From contig JANQIT010000089.1 of assembly GCA_028282025.1 (NCBI GenBank), positions 1 through 59,216 of the forward strand: a stretch of 59,216 nucleotides of DNA, given 5' to 3'. Shown piece by piece: positions 9,092-19,180 of this stretch; within the stretch, counting starts at the first letter, position 1; the number at the start of each line of letters is the position of its first letter. Position numbers and translations under genes: made by a program. The stretch is from Hwanghaeella sp. Its GTDB lineage: Bacteria; Pseudomonadota; Alphaproteobacteria; UBA8366; Aestuariispiraceae. A model generated the notes under the pieces. The model made no database searches. It had not been told where the DNA came from and saw nothing but the letters and a program-made list of their open reading frames with translations.

Positions 9092-10513
9092 TCACGATCC
9101 TGCGCTGACGGCTCCGATTCCCAACAAGGCGAGTATCCGCGCCCGTCCTTTGACCTGATCCCTGTCGAAAAGCTCGTCATCCATATCGTCATCGTCATTG
9201 GCGATGCTCTCTTCCGCGCCCGGCTGCAGCAATTCGTCCAGAGGCGTTCCCAATTTCTCCTGCATGACGGCGACCATGTCTTTCTTGGTCTGCGCGAACC
9301 GCCTGGCCCAGTCTTTCTGAGCCTGCCGTCTTGGGATGGTCGCCTCCACACCGAGGCCGAGATGTTTGTAAAGGTCGTAGAGCGTCACCCTGGCGAGATC
9401 GCGGACCAGCAGCCACTGCCCCTTCTCCCCGCGTGCAATGTAGTCGTGGGTTTCCAGCCGCTTTTCAACGTCCGCCAAGCTGTCCGGCCCCAGCCCGGAT
9501 TCCCGAAGAAGGCGGGCTTCGCTTAAACCGCCGCCCTGTATCGTCGCACGCCGCAAGGCGCTTAGCACCGCCAGGGCCGTCACCAGCCGTTCCAGCGGCG
9601 CCAGCCCGGTTTTCTGAAAACGCCGGGACCCGCCGCGCCATTCGGGGAGAGAAGCGGTGATCTCCGCCGAAAGCAGGACGATGATCCAACTGAGATAGAT
9701 CCAGACCAGGAAAATCGGGATCGTCGCCAATGCGCCGTAGATGGTCTGATAGGTTGGGAAGGAGGTAATGTAGATCCCGAAGCCTTTCTTCAGCACTTCG
9801 AACAGGATCGACGCCGTCAGCCCCCCGATCAGGGCGTCCGTCCGGCGCACAGGATAGTTCGGCATAATAAGGAACAGGGCGGTGAAGCCCAGGGCCTGCA
9901 GCGTGAAGGGCAGCAGGAATGTCAGATTGTTGAGAGAGCCCGTATAGCTCTCGACACCAGATTCCCGCGCGAAGGCGAAGAGATAGCTGCTGATTGACAG
10001 GCTGGCGCCGAACAGCATCGGCGCCAGCGTGATCATCGCCCAGAATACCAGCATGCGCGCGACGATGTTACGCCGGCGGCGGGCCCGCCAGATCATATTG
10101 AAGGTGTTGTTGATCGATACCATCAGCATGACGGCGGTGAAGACCAGGAACAGAATGCCGACGGCGGTCAATCCGCCCGTCTGCTGTGTGAAGGTTTCCA
10201 GGTATTCCTGTATGACGTCGCCGACCTGGGGCACGAAGTTCTCGAAGATGTAGGACTGAACCTCGCCCTTCAGGCGGCTATAGGCCGGGAAAGCGGCGAA
10301 GATGGCGAAGCTGACCGCCAGCAGCGGCACCATGGCCAGAAGCGAGGTGAAGGTCAGCGATGCGGCCCGCTGCTGACAACCGTCGAACGCAAAGCGGTCG
10401 AAGACATAGGTGAAGAAACGCCAAAAGGGCGGCGTTCGGGCGCTCTTGGGCGCGGTGGTAGGGCGGGGCGTCTGCACTCCTTGCTTACCCTGGCCGCTCT
10501 GTGTCTCGTCCAC
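9092..10513 (-). CDS. YihY/BrkB (UPF0761) family inner-membrane protein
   Basis: 473 residues from a GTG start preceded by GGAGGGGA; the frame stays open upstream to 10663 but that part is unlike protein. An N-terminal cytoplasmic segment is followed by about six membrane helices (SLLAMVPLLAVSFAIFAAF, TAVGILFLVFTAVMLMVSI, MLVFWAMITLAPMLFGASL, LTFLLPFTLQALGFTALFL, IPIFLVWIYLSWIIVLLSA among them), with the family's F-D-x-C-QQ-RAASLTF entrance motif. The C-terminal ~150 residues include a winged-helix-like part (ALRRATIQGGGLSEARLLRE) and an acidic tail. Family members were once called ribonuclease BN, but that activity belongs to another protein. True function unknown; an envelope-transport role is often proposed. 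Confidence 0.9.
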   Translation of the reverse strand: MDETQSGQGKQGVQTPRPTTAPKSARTPPFWRFFTYVFDRFAFDGCQQRAASLTFTSLLAMVPLLAVSFAIFAAFPAYSRLKGEVQSYIFENFVPQVGDVIQEYLETFTQQTGGLTAVGILFLVFTAVMLMVSINNTFNMIWRARRRRNIVARMLVFWAMITLAPMLFGASLSISSYLFAFARESGVESYTGSLNNLTFLLPFTLQALGFTALFLIMPNYPVRRTDALIGGLTASILFEVLKKGFGIYITSFPTYQTIYGALATIPIFLVWIYLSWIIVLLSAEITASLPEWRGGSRRFQKTGLAPLERLVTALAVLSALRRATIQGGGLSEARLLRESGLGPDSLADVEKRLETHDYIARGEKGQWLLVRDLARVTLYDLYKHLGLGVEATIPRRQAQKDWARRFAQTKKDMVAVMQEKLGTPLDELLQPGAEESIANDDDDMDDELFDRDQVKGRARILALLGIGAVSAGS

Positions 10514-10731
10514 GCCGTCTCCCCTCCGATTCGGTGCATGACACTCTATCCGAGAATGACTGAATTCCGAAATCCTGTCGTCTTCGGCCCCTGCGGTGGG
10601 GGCGACCGTTCCGGTGGAAGCGGGATTGGCGCAACGGGTGACTTGGTATAAACCAAGCGGCATACGGGGCCGTACCGGCTCCGCGACGGTCTTTCGGCCA
10701 TCTTGTCACGATCAACCCATGAGGAACCGGA

Positions 10732-11574
10732 ATGAGCGAGAACGCGCCGCTGATGCAGGGCAAAAAAGGCCTGATCATGGGAGTCGCCAACGATCGGTCG
10801 ATTGCCTGGGGGATCGCCAAGGCCGCCGCCGCCCATGGCGCGACGCTGGGATTCACCTATCAGGGAGACGCCTTGGAAAAGCGGGTGCGGCCCCTGGCGG
10901 AAAGTGTGGATTCGCCGTTGGTCCTGTCCTGCGACGTGACCGACGCGGACAGCGTGGACGCGGTCTTCGCCGAGGTTGAGAAGGAATGGGGCGGTCTGGA
11001 TTTTCTGGTGCACGCCATCGCTTTTTCAGACAAGGAAGAGTTGAAGGGCCTCTATCTCGACACCACGCGGGATAACTTCCTGCGCACCATGGACATCTCC
11101 TGCTATTCGCTGACCGCCGTATCGCAGCGGGCCGTGCCGTTGATGAAGGACGGCGGGTCCATCGTCACGCTGACCTATTACGGGGCGGAGCGGGTAATGC
11201 CGCACTATAATGTCATGGGCGTGGCCAAGGCGGCGCTGGAGGCCAGCGTGCGTTACCTGGCCGTCGATCTGGGGCCCCGGAACGTGCGGGTCAACGCGAT
11301 TTCCGCAGGGCCGATCAAGACCCTGGCGGCCAGCGGCATCGGCGATTTCAGGTATATTCTGAAGTGGAACGAGTTGAATTCGCCCCTGAAGCGCAATGTG
11401 ACCATCGATGAAGTGGGAGGCGCGGGGCTCTATCTGCTCAGCGATCTCAGCAGCGGGGTCAGCGGCGAGGTTCACCATGTGGACGCCGGATACCACACAG
11501 TCGGCATGGTCGCGGTCGATGCGGCGGATGAAGTTTCCGCTCTGCTGGCCAGCTTGAACGCCGGCAAACACTGA
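10732..11574 (+). CDS. fabI: Enoyl-[acyl-carrier-protein] reductase (NADH)
   Basis: 280 residues. Reduces the trans-2-enoyl-ACP double bond, the last step of each type II fatty-acid elongation cycle; the target of triclosan. Seen: the FabI nucleotide-binding variant [13 protein letters not shown] (residues 17-29) in place of the classical SDR glycine motif, [13 protein letters not shown] (94-106), a Tyr pair at 149/150, and catalytic Y159 and K166 in the Y-x6-K arrangement. [13 protein letters not shown] follows. An SDR of this length with the ANDRS motif is FabI, not FabL or FabV. It is followed by aroC after 34 bases, so the two are probably cotranscribed. Confidence 0.97.
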   Translation: MSENAPLMQGKKGLIMGVANDRSIAWGIAKAAAAHGATLGFTYQGDALEKRVRPLAESVDSPLVLSCDVTDADSVDAVFAEVEKEWGGLDFLVHAIAFSDKEELKGLYLDTTRDNFLRTMDISCYSLTAVSQRAVPLMKDGGSIVTLTYYGAERVMPHYNVMGVAKAALEASVRYLAVDLGPRNVRVNAISAGPIKTLAASGIGDFRYILKWNELNSPLKRNVTIDEVGGAGLYLLSDLSSGVSGEVHHVDAGYHTVGMVAVDAADEVSALLASLNAGKH

Positions 11575-11608
11575 TCCGGCCCGGCCGGGTAGGGATAGAA
11601 GGACATCC

Positions 11609-12697
11609 ATGTCTGCCAACGGTTTCGGGCATCTGTTCCGCTTCACGACCTGGGGTGAAAGCCATGGGCCGGCCATCGGCTGCGTGGTGGACGGCGCCCC
11701 GCCGATGATCCCGATATCCGAGGCCGATATCCAGGTTTGGCTGGATCGCCGCAAGCCCGGGCAATCGAAATATGTCACCCAGCGTAAGGAACCGGATACC
11801 GTCAAAATACTGTCCGGCGTGTTCGATGGGGTGACGACCGGGACGCCGATCAGCCTGATGATCGAAAATCAGGACCAGCGCTCTAAGGATTACGGCGATA
11901 TCAAGGACAAGTTCCGTCCCGGCCACGCCGATTATACCTATTGGAAGAAGTACGGCATCCGCGACTATCGCGGCGGCGGGCGTTCTTCGGCCCGCGAAAC
12001 CGCCAGCCGGGTCGCCGCGGGGGCGGTCGCCCGCAAGGTCCTGTCGCATCTTTTGGGCAACCAGGTTTCGGTGCGCGGGGCCTTGGTGCAGGTCGGCCCG
12101 CACAAAGTTGACCGGGCGAACTGGGATTGGGCCGAAGTCGAGAAGAACCCGTTCTGGACGCCCGACGCGAAGGCGGCCGACGACTGGGCGGGCTATCTGG
12201 ACGGAATCCGCAAGGCGGGATCCTCCGTTGGGGCCGTGATCGAAGTGGTGGCCGAAGGGATTCCCGCCGGTCTGGGTGCGCCGATCTATGACAAAATGGA
12301 TTCGGACCTGGCCAAGGCGATGATGAGCATCAACGCGGTAAAGGGCGTTGAGATCGGTGCGGGCTTCGGCGCGGCGGAACTGACGGGCGAGGAAAATGCC
12401 GATGAAATGCGCCCCGGCCCGGATGACGAGCCGGAGTATCTGAGCAATCACGCGGGCGGTGTGCTTGGCGGCATCACCAGCGGCCAGCCGATCGTCTGCC
12501 GTTTCGCGGTCAAACCGACCAGTTCCATTCTGACCCCGCGGCAGACGGTCGATAAAGATATGCAGGAAGCCGATATTCTTACCAAGGGACGGCACGACCC
12601 CTGCGTCGGTATCCGCGCCGTGCCGGTGGGAGAAGCGATGATGGCGCTTGTCCTGGCCGACCATCTGCTGCGTCACCGTGGACAGATCGGACTGTAG
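11609..12697 (+). CDS. aroC: Chorismate synthase
   Basis: 362 residues. Converts 5-enolpyruvylshikimate-3-phosphate to chorismate using reduced FMN without net redox change; the last step of the shikimate pathway. Seen: the N-terminal signature [18 protein letters not shown] (residues about 11-28), [21 protein letters not shown] (about 125-145, shown in two overlapping parts in the family signature), and the C-terminal [17 protein letters not shown] motif. The length is normal. An AAGGACATCC ribosome site precedes the start. No clear terminator follows, only a run of seven T residues right after the stop. Confidence 0.97.
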   Translation: MSANGFGHLFRFTTWGESHGPAIGCVVDGAPPMIPISEADIQVWLDRRKPGQSKYVTQRKEPDTVKILSGVFDGVTTGTPISLMIENQDQRSKDYGDIKDKFRPGHADYTYWKKYGIRDYRGGGRSSARETASRVAAGAVARKVLSHLLGNQVSVRGALVQVGPHKVDRANWDWAEVEKNPFWTPDAKAADDWAGYLDGIRKAGSSVGAVIEVVAEGIPAGLGAPIYDKMDSDLAKAMMSINAVKGVEIGAGFGAAELTGEENADEMRPGPDDEPEYLSNHAGGVLGGITSGQPIVCRFAVKPTSSILTPRQTVDKDMQEADILTKGRHDPCVGIRAVPVGEAMMALVLADHLLRHRGQIGL

Positions 12698-13110
12698 ATT
12701 TTTTTCGTCGCTCTCTCCGCAACGCCAATGGCCCATGGGAAAGCAGCCTCTAAAACTTCACCGTGGGGTTCGGAACATCGAGTCGGATCAAGGAAATCCG
12801 TGAACCTCACCCTACGGCGTTTTTCTTGGAAGCCTGGGCGAGCCCCTAACCATCGACAGTCGGTCGGCAATCAATGGTATGGAGACAGCGGACGCCCAGC
12901 CCTATGGGCGGCGCTCTGGATGCTGCCGGGCCGGTAGACGTCGGTCATCTTTCGATCCGTCAGAGCGGTGGTTATCGACATCATATCAGTAGATACTCAT
13001 TCCATATGGGAGCGGCCTTGATCGTGGGGAGGCGTGCTTATAGAAGATATTGAGAATCATTCTCAAAAAATATCTCCCGAAAGTGCAAGGCCCAAAGGAC
13101 GCGTGGCTTG
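12698..13110. other. Intergenic region upstream of fecI-like gene
   Basis: About 410 bases. The left ~300 bases show no convincing gene: short frames exist but lack ribosome sites and family resemblance. The right end holds a possible sigma-70 promoter (TTGATC 13018-13023, TATAGA 13039-13044, spacing 15) overlapping the iron-box palindrome at 13051. Confidence 0.5.
13051..13065. promoter_or_regulatory. Fur-type iron box upstream of the sigma factor gene
   Basis: TGAGAATCATTCTCA is a perfect 7-1-7 palindrome of the Fur-box type (consensus TGATAATNATTATCA). It lies 46 bases before the sigma factor start and just downstream of a putative -10 element, so repressor binding would block transcription when iron is sufficient. 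In alphaproteobacteria an Irr or RirA protein could use a related site. Confidence 0.75.
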
Positions 13111-13647
13111 ATGACCGCCTCCCTTCTTATCGATGCATATCATGACTATGAGGTGGAGCTGTTTCACTTTCTGGCCAAACGGCTGGGCTCGCACAGCGTT
13201 GCCGCGGACCTGAAACAAGATCTCTACCTGAAAATTCTGCGGACAAAGGGCGTGGGAAAGATCCGTAATCACCGATCTTTCCTGTTCAAGATGGCGGCCA
13301 ACATGGCAATAGACCATGTTCGGACGGAAAGCAGACGCAATGAACTTTTGTCGGAGGCGACCGATGTGGCTTGGTCTCAATCCGATGAGCTGTCGCCCGA
13401 TCGGTACGCAATTGCGAAAGCTGAGCTGAGGTTTCTCGAACAAGTATTGCAGGACTTACCGGACCGGAGCCGGGAGGCGTTTTTCCTGTACCGGTTTGAA
13501 GGGGTGAACCAAACTCGAATAGCCGAGCTGCTGGGGGTTGGCGTCACGACCGTCTACAAGGATCTCAATCTTGTTCTCTCGGCGCTGGTTTCGGCGAGAA
13601 AGGCCTTTCATGGCAAAAAAATACCGGCGCTCGGGAAAGACACGTGA
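13111..13647 (+). CDS. FecI-like ECF sigma-70 factor
   Basis: 178 residues from the ATG; a TTG sits immediately before it. The ribosome site is AAAGGAC 10 bases upstream. It has the two-domain ECF architecture: region 2 (about 10-80; DLKQDLYLKILR and FLFKMAANMAIDHVR) and region 4 with a helix-turn-helix (about 115-165; LPDRSREAFFLYRFEGVNQTRIAELLGVGVTTVYKDL). The FecI group is iron-responsive and acts with a FecR partner and a TonB receptor carrying a signalling domain, exactly the order found here. It should direct RNA polymerase to the receptor promoter when the siderophore binds. Controlled by the Fur-type palindrome upstream. Confidence 0.93.
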   Translation: MTASLLIDAYHDYEVELFHFLAKRLGSHSVAADLKQDLYLKILRTKGVGKIRNHRSFLFKMAANMAIDHVRTESRRNELLSEATDVAWSQSDELSPDRYAIAKAELRFLEQVLQDLPDRSREAFFLYRFEGVNQTRIAELLGVGVTTVYKDLNLVLSALVSARKAFHGKKIPALGKDT

Positions 13648-13728
13648 CATGCTCACACGTCCTAAGGACAGATGGGTTCGCTTTCTGCCGGGCGACCTTT
13701 GCGCCATCGGAAGTTGGTTGATCCGGAA

Positions 13729-14760
13729 ATGACCCAGGAACCGCGAGATACAGATCAAACCGACATCGAGGATGCGGCTCGTGAATGGGTTATCAGGATG
13801 AATGGCCCAAATCCGGATCGTGCCGATCTGGAGCAGTTCGATGCATGGTACAAACAGGACCGAAGACACCGGGATGCCTTCGATAGCGTGCAGACCCTTT
13901 GGCGCGATATCGGTCCCTTGGAGAGCGCTTTTCATAGGCAACGAAATAGAGCGGTTCTTCCCATACGAACGCCGGATCGAACGCGCGAACGTCATCGTTC
14001 CAAAGCCGATCCCGGACGCCGCCGTGCAAGAGTCATCCCCATGAGATTGGCGGGAGGTTTCGTCGCAACTTGCGCCTTGATGCTGGCGCTTGTGAGTTTA
14101 AATGTTCCCGCCTATCTGCAAGCCGACTATGCAACGGCAATCGGGGAATACAGATCTGTAGATCTGGAGGACGGCAGCGTAATCCACTTGAATACGAACA
14201 GTGCCGTTTCAGTCGCCTTCTCGGAGCGGGAACGCAGAATCGATTTGCTCTATGGGGAAATCTTCCTGGAAGTTGAACCGGATGGATCCCGTCCGTTTCT
14301 GGTATTTTCGAACGATGGTCTCGCCCGTGCGGTTGGGACCAAGTTCTCTGTACGGGATCTGGATGAAAATACGCTTGTTATCGTCTCGGAAGGGGCGGTC
14401 AACGTTCTATCGCCATCGACGGTCGCGCGAGGTGCGGTGATCCTTACCCAAGGACAAGGTGCGCAGTTCTTTGCGGGAACGCGGCCTGTAGCGGTGGAGT
14501 TGCCGAAACCCGCCGCCGCCCACGCGTGGGTTCAAAACCGAATTGAATTCGACCATACGCCCTTCGACGAGGCGATCCGGGAACTGGATAGACATTTTGC
14601 GGGCAAAATAATTGTTGCGGCCGAAATCCCCGAAGCGGCTGTTGTATCGGCGAGATTGTCACTTTCCGATATAAGCGGCGGATTGCAGGCAATAGCCAGA
14701 ACCGAAGGACTGACCGCCACCCGCATCGGCGGATTCCTTTTCCTCGTCCACAGAAACTAA
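13729..14760 (+). CDS. FecR-like anti-sigma/transmembrane regulator
   Basis: 343 residues from ATG 13729. An in-frame ATG at 13672 with AAGGA nearby is an alternative, but it adds a non-conserved leader. An N-terminal DUF4880-type sigma-binding helix region (EDAAREWVIRMNGPN, FDAWYKQDRRHRDAFDSV) is followed by one membrane segment (about residues 105-127). The periplasmic FecR domain comes next (GEYRSVDLEDGSVIHLNTNS, IDLLYGEIFLEV, FSNDGLARAVGTKFSVRD). The C-terminus (FDHTPFDEAIRELDRHFAGK) resembles the small secretin/TonB signalling fold that docks to the receptor. Known role: relays ligand occupancy of the receptor to the cognate sigma factor. Confidence 0.92.
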   Translation: MTQEPRDTDQTDIEDAAREWVIRMNGPNPDRADLEQFDAWYKQDRRHRDAFDSVQTLWRDIGPLESAFHRQRNRAVLPIRTPDRTRERHRSKADPGRRRARVIPMRLAGGFVATCALMLALVSLNVPAYLQADYATAIGEYRSVDLEDGSVIHLNTNSAVSVAFSERERRIDLLYGEIFLEVEPDGSRPFLVFSNDGLARAVGTKFSVRDLDENTLVIVSEGAVNVLSPSTVARGAVILTQGQGAQFFAGTRPVAVELPKPAAAHAWVQNRIEFDHTPFDEAIRELDRHFAGKIIVAAEIPEAAVVSARLSLSDISGGLQAIARTEGLTATRIGGFLFLVHRN

Positions 14761-14809
14761 AATGCACCGACTTCGCTGACGCCAAACGTCACCACATTGA
14801 AAGCGTTTT

Positions 14810-14824
14810 TGAGAATGACACTCA
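14810..14824. promoter_or_regulatory. Degenerate Fur-type box before the receptor gene
   Basis: TGAGAATGACACTCA keeps the left half of the upstream palindrome and differs by two bases in the right half. It lies 42 bases before the TonB receptor start. It could be a second iron box or part of the FecI-dependent promoter region. Confidence 0.4.
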
Positions 14825-14866
14825 GTCGCGCTTATCATGTTTTGGTGATGTTTGGAGTAAAGAGAG

Positions 14867-17365
14867 ATGTTGTGGGGAAGTACGGTCAAGTCAATCGCAT
14901 GCGGAAGAACAAGAAGCGGAACCGTAAATCCATGCAAACTGGGAATTACCCCTAGGCGTTTCCTTCTTTCGGCATTGTTGCTTTCGGGGATGGCGGTCGG
15001 CAGTCCGGTTTTCTCGGCGGCCCTTGATGGGGAGAAGTCGCCTGAAGAACCCGCGGTTTGGGTTGCGCAGGCATCCAAGGAAGTCGACTTCGCCGTGCCA
15101 TCCCTGTCGCTTTCGGAAGCTTTGGACCGTCTCTCCCAACAGACGGGGCTTTCTTTCGCTTACCGTCCTGCGGACATCGCGGGTCTTTCCTCCAATCGGG
15201 TCAGCGGCCGATACGCCATCGCTGAGGGACTTCGGCGGCTGCTGCACGGAACGGGTATAGACTTCACATTTACGGGGCCGTCGACGATTGTCCTTGAGCT
15301 TGGAAGCGAGCCGGCGGACAATTCGCTTCTGCGTCTGGATACGGTTTTCGTCGAGGGGAAAAGCGAAACAGCCTATGGCCCTGTGGACGGGTATCGGGCA
15401 CTACGCTCGTCGACAGCGACGAAGACCGACACACCCATTGAGGATGTGCCTGTATCGGTTCAAGTAGTCCCCCGCGATACGATTGAAGACCAGGCCGCCC
15501 TGCATTTGGACGATCTGTACTCCAATGTCAGCGGTGTTCAACAGGCTGGGAACACACTGAATGCACAGTCCGAGGTTTTGCCGATTATTCGCGGATATGA
15601 ATCGCCCGTACTTCTGAGGAACGGACTGCGAGCGACGAATGTCGGCACTGTCGATCTGTTCAACATCGAACGGGTGGAAGTCCTGAAAGGCCCGGCTTCC
15701 ATTCTTTTCGGTGCGCTGGATCCGGGTGGACAGGTGAATACGGTTACCAAGCGCCCCGGCTCAGAGGAGAGCTACGAGGCCGCCGTTCAATACGGGAGTT
15801 TCAATTTCAAGCGCGCGACATTCGACGCCACGGGAGGTGTATCGGAGGATGGCCGGTTGGCCTATCGCTTCAACGCCGCTCTCACTGACAGCGACTCCTT
15901 CCGCGATGAAATGTTTCTGAAGCGGCAGGCCCTGGCGCCCAGTCTTCTTTGGACCCCGCAAACGGGAACGGAACTGCTTGCGGAATTCACGTATGTTGGC
16001 GAGGAGCAGCCCTACGATTCCGGCGTGCCGTTGGGGCTGGATGGCCAGCCTCTGGTTACTCAAGACACTTTTTTCGGCGACCCCGGTCTGCGGGGCAGAA
16101 ATATCGACGACTACGCGCTCAATCTGCAATTCAGACATCAGGTAAATGATTTCTTCGAACTGCGAAGCCAAGCTCAGATACACAGAGCCGAGGCGAAAAA
16201 CGAATCATTGCGGAACCTGGCATTTGTCGGAGATCGCTTGGTTCTGCGATACCAGAACGAAGACCGGACGGACGACGAAGCTCAACTGGTTATCGATGGT
16301 ATAAGCACCTTTGAGGTCGACGGCAGTACGCATGAATTGCTCACCGGTTTGGAATACGTTTTTCAGGATTCCGAATTCAACCGGTTCAGAACCAATATCG
16401 CCTTGGTCGATGTGAACAATGACCCCAATGTAAATATCGTCGTGCCGGTCAACCAGCCGAAACAGGAGGTTCTTGGACGGACTGCATGGTGGGCGGCCTA
16501 TGCGCAGAACCAGATGACCTTTCTCGACGACGGCGCGTTGAAGGTACTGATCGGCGGGCGCTACGATAAACTGAAACAGTCCAGCGACACCAACCGCATT
16601 CCCGCCCCGGGGATCGATGAAAACAACTTCAGCGGCAGGATCGGGACACTATATGAATTTTCCGACCGGCATGCGGCGTACATCAGTGTCAGTCAGTCAT
16701 TCGTTCCCCAGCAGAATGGAGTGCTGGATGTCGACAATGTGCCGCTTCCATCGGAGACGGGGCTGCAGTACGAGATTGGCTTCAAGAGCCAATTCCTCGA
16801 CGATACGCTGTCTCTTACCGGGGCTCTCTTTCAAATCGACCGTGAAAACGTTGCGGTCTTCGATCAAGCCACCTCGGCCGCCTTGGGGAGGAATGTGTTT
16901 CTTCCCGGCGTGAGCCAGCGGAGCCAAGGCATCGAGTTCGACTTAACAGGTGAACTTGCGGACGGGTTGCGCATCATCGCCAACTACAGTTTCACGAGAA
17001 CGGAAGTTACGGAGAACCAGGCCGATCCCACTGCCGAGGGGAACCGCGTCGGGGGAGTCCCGAACCACTTGGCCAGGGTGTGGTTGAATTACGCATTTCC
17101 TTCCGCAAGTGCGCTTCACGGTCTCGGCATAGGGGGCGGCGTCCGATATGTCGGGAGGAGCGACGCTCAGTTCAATCAGTCGATACGCTTGGATCCCTTC
17201 GCGGTTTTCGATGCTGCTTTATCCTATTCATACAAAGACGCGAAGTTCTCTCTCAACCTGAACAATATTCTCGATAAGGAGTATATCGCCCGGGCAAGCA
17301 GCAGGGAGATAGCGCATTTCGGCGAGCCGTTCTCGGTAGTCGGTTCCCTGCGCCTGAAGCTCTGA
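14867..17365 (+). CDS. TonB-dependent siderophore receptor with N-terminal signalling domain
   Basis: 832 residues; GGAGTAAAGAGAG precedes the ATG. A signal peptide with a long positive n-region ends near PVFSAA (about residue 52). Residues about 70-145 are an STN signalling domain (FAVPSLSLSEALDRLSQQTG, GRYAIAEGLRRLLHGTG), which contacts the FecR-like protein. A plug domain (about 180-300; VPVSVQVVPRDTIEDQ, RVEVLKGPASILFGALDPGG) and a 22-strand-type barrel follow, with the last strand ending SLRLKL. The RVEVLKGPASIL...PGGQVN pattern is typical of siderophore receptors of the FpvA/FecA group. Ligand cannot be told from sequence; no biosynthesis genes are near, so it may take up a xenosiderophore. 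Confidence 0.94.
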   Translation: MLWGSTVKSIACGRTRSGTVNPCKLGITPRRFLLSALLLSGMAVGSPVFSAALDGEKSPEEPAVWVAQASKEVDFAVPSLSLSEALDRLSQQTGLSFAYRPADIAGLSSNRVSGRYAIAEGLRRLLHGTGIDFTFTGPSTIVLELGSEPADNSLLRLDTVFVEGKSETAYGPVDGYRALRSSTATKTDTPIEDVPVSVQVVPRDTIEDQAALHLDDLYSNVSGVQQAGNTLNAQSEVLPIIRGYESPVLLRNGLRATNVGTVDLFNIERVEVLKGPASILFGALDPGGQVNTVTKRPGSEESYEAAVQYGSFNFKRATFDATGGVSEDGRLAYRFNAALTDSDSFRDEMFLKRQALAPSLLWTPQTGTELLAEFTYVGEEQPYDSGVPLGLDGQPLVTQDTFFGDPGLRGRNIDDYALNLQFRHQVNDFFELRSQAQIHRAEAKNESLRNLAFVGDRLVLRYQNEDRTDDEAQLVIDGISTFEVDGSTHELLTGLEYVFQDSEFNRFRTNIALVDVNNDPNVNIVVPVNQPKQEVLGRTAWWAAYAQNQMTFLDDGALKVLIGGRYDKLKQSSDTNRIPAPGIDENNFSGRIGTLYEFSDRHAAYISVSQSFVPQQNGVLDVDNVPLPSETGLQYEIGFKSQFLDDTLSLTGALFQIDRENVAVFDQATSAALGRNVFLPGVSQRSQGIEFDLTGELADGLRIIANYSFTRTEVTENQADPTAEGNRVGGVPNHLARVWLNYAFPSASALHGLGIGGGVRYVGRSDAQFNQSIRLDPFAVFDAALSYSYKDAKFSLNLNNILDKEYIARASSREIAHFGEPFSVVGSLRLKL

Positions 17366-17372
17366 CGCTGCT

Positions 17373-19055
17373 ATGAACCGACAGTTGCTGTTTTCAATCC
17401 ATTCGTGGGTCGGACTTCACTTGGGGTATTTGCTGTATGTCGTCTGCCTATCCGGAACCCTGGCAGTTTTCAGTTGGGAGTTGAAATGGCTTGCCGATGA
17501 GACAATCCGATCCAAGGAGGCGGACGGCGTTGGAGCATCCGCGCCGATTTCTTGGCAGGCGATGTACGATCAACTGGCGACGGCATATCCATCGGCGCGG
17601 ATATTGCGAATTGCGGCCCCGCGTGGGGAAAGTTGGGCGGCGCTTGGGGTCGTTTCGTTCGGCGCCCGCGATATCCGCGTTGTAACACTGTCACCCTATA
17701 CCGGGGAGATCGCCGGGCAGCAAACCACGTTCGGACTGGTCAGTTTCTTGAGGATTTTCCACAAGCAACTCTATCTGGTCCCGGGGATCTTCGGTTTTCA
17801 TGGAACCTTGGTGGTCGGAGCTCTTTCCTTTCTTCTCTTGGTCAGCGCACTGACGGGAGTTCTATCCATTAAGCGCTGGTGGCGTGCGTTCGTAACTTTA
17901 AGGACTGGGCGAAGCAGGCGGCTTCTGGTGTCCGACTTTCATCGGTTGTTGGGTGTTTGGCCTTTGGCGCTGACCTTCATTTTTTCTTTAACAGGTGTCT
18001 GGTATTTAGCCGAAAACATCCTGATCGACCAGAAGGTGCTATCGGAAGATGTCCCGGCGACGCGTATCGATGGCGCAGCCTTTTCGTCTCGCCCCGTGAG
18101 CCTCTATCCGATCGATCTGGATCATGCGGCCGAGATCGTACGGGCTGCATTTCCCGAGATGTCTCCGGCCCACCTCGTTTTGCCGGCCAGGCATGGCGAT
18201 CCGCTTGTTTTTACCGGTCAGGCGGACGCGTTCATGGTCCGCGACAGGGCGAACAGAGTTGAAGTAGATCCCTATTCAGGGGCGGTGATCGGCATTAGGA
18301 AAGCGGGGGAACTTGGGCTTCTGGATCGCTGGATCGAAACCGCAGACCCAGTTCATTTCGGGACATTCGGCGGTCTTGCGACGCGTATTGTCTGGCTGAT
18401 CGGCGGTATCATGATTTCGGGCGCGATCCTGTTTGGATTGTACAGCGCGTGGTTACGTCTTCAGCAAACGCGAAATGCAGGAAAAGGCCATTGGCTTATT
18501 CCGTACCTGGCGATCTTTCCGACGGTGCTGGTGTTGGTTCTGGCAATGGTTGGCACTGCCCTATTCGGCGGTTTTCAAGTGAAGCCAGGGCTGTCCGGTT
18601 TGCACGCGGTTCCTTTAGGGAGCCATACCATCGGCCCTTGGAAAGCGACCGTGGAGCTTCTGGGAGCTTTGGGTGAACCTTCCTCCCGCTTAGTCGTAGA
18701 CTTCGGCGGCAGCCATCCGAATATTTCAAAAGCGCGGGCGCAATTGATTACAGAGACGGGCGAAAGCAGGGATATCGTGCTGGGCCGCCGTTTTGGCTTT
18801 TTAGAGGGGTATGTTTCCCTGCAGCCGGATATGTGCGCCCCAACCTGTAGTATTGTCCTGCAGCTAAGCGACTATCGGGGTGGACGTCACCAGGTCCAAT
18901 TCGACATACCGGCCGACGGATCGGCCGACCCGGTTGGGGTGCCAAGACCTGATCTACCGGCGGCGCTGGAGATCGGGTTTATTGGAGTGTCTTTGGCCTT
19001 GATCATTCTTCCGCTTTTTGGGTGGATCAAACTGGAACGCCGCATGCGTGCTTGA
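17373..19055 (+). CDS. PepSY-associated membrane protein, putative ferric-siderophore reductase
   Basis: 560 residues, starting 7 bases after the receptor stop and so cotranscribed. The N-terminal helix carries the family's conserved His (SIHSWVGLHLGYLLYVVCLS), followed by PepSY-type periplasmic segments (MYDQLATAYPSARILRIAAP). Further membrane helices include FHGTLVVGALSFLLLVSAL and DFHRLLGVWPLALTFIFSL, both with conserved His, and others near residues 335-395 and 535-555. The periodic His residues in helices suggest haem or metal coordination. Known: members next to siderophore receptors (PiuB, FoxB-like) are implicated in siderophore reduction or inner-membrane passage. The exact role here is inferred from position. 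Confidence 0.88.
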   Translation: MNRQLLFSIHSWVGLHLGYLLYVVCLSGTLAVFSWELKWLADETIRSKEADGVGASAPISWQAMYDQLATAYPSARILRIAAPRGESWAALGVVSFGARDIRVVTLSPYTGEIAGQQTTFGLVSFLRIFHKQLYLVPGIFGFHGTLVVGALSFLLLVSALTGVLSIKRWWRAFVTLRTGRSRRLLVSDFHRLLGVWPLALTFIFSLTGVWYLAENILIDQKVLSEDVPATRIDGAAFSSRPVSLYPIDLDHAAEIVRAAFPEMSPAHLVLPARHGDPLVFTGQADAFMVRDRANRVEVDPYSGAVIGIRKAGELGLLDRWIETADPVHFGTFGGLATRIVWLIGGIMISGAILFGLYSAWLRLQQTRNAGKGHWLIPYLAIFPTVLVLVLAMVGTALFGGFQVKPGLSGLHAVPLGSHTIGPWKATVELLGALGEPSSRLVVDFGGSHPNISKARAQLITETGESRDIVLGRRFGFLEGYVSLQPDMCAPTCSIVLQLSDYRGGRHQVQFDIPADGSADPVGVPRPDLPAALEIGFIGVSLALIILPLFGWIKLERRMRA

Positions 19056-19180
19056 GAAACTTTCTTCGATCCACCGTCTGTCTTGTCCGTGGGCCCGGCC
19101 AAGCGGGACGCGATGCATATAACGGTGCACCTGCCTATCTTTCCGCGCTAAGATTATCCCGGTCTTGGAGAGATGATCCC

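Noticed and set aside
12728..12937. Small frame after aroC
   Set aside because: No ribosome site, no family resemblance, basic low-complexity translation.
19022..19180. Upstream extension of the cyclase into the PepSY gene
   Set aside because: No ribosome site; GTG 19181 has GGAGAG at proper distance and the conserved part begins there.
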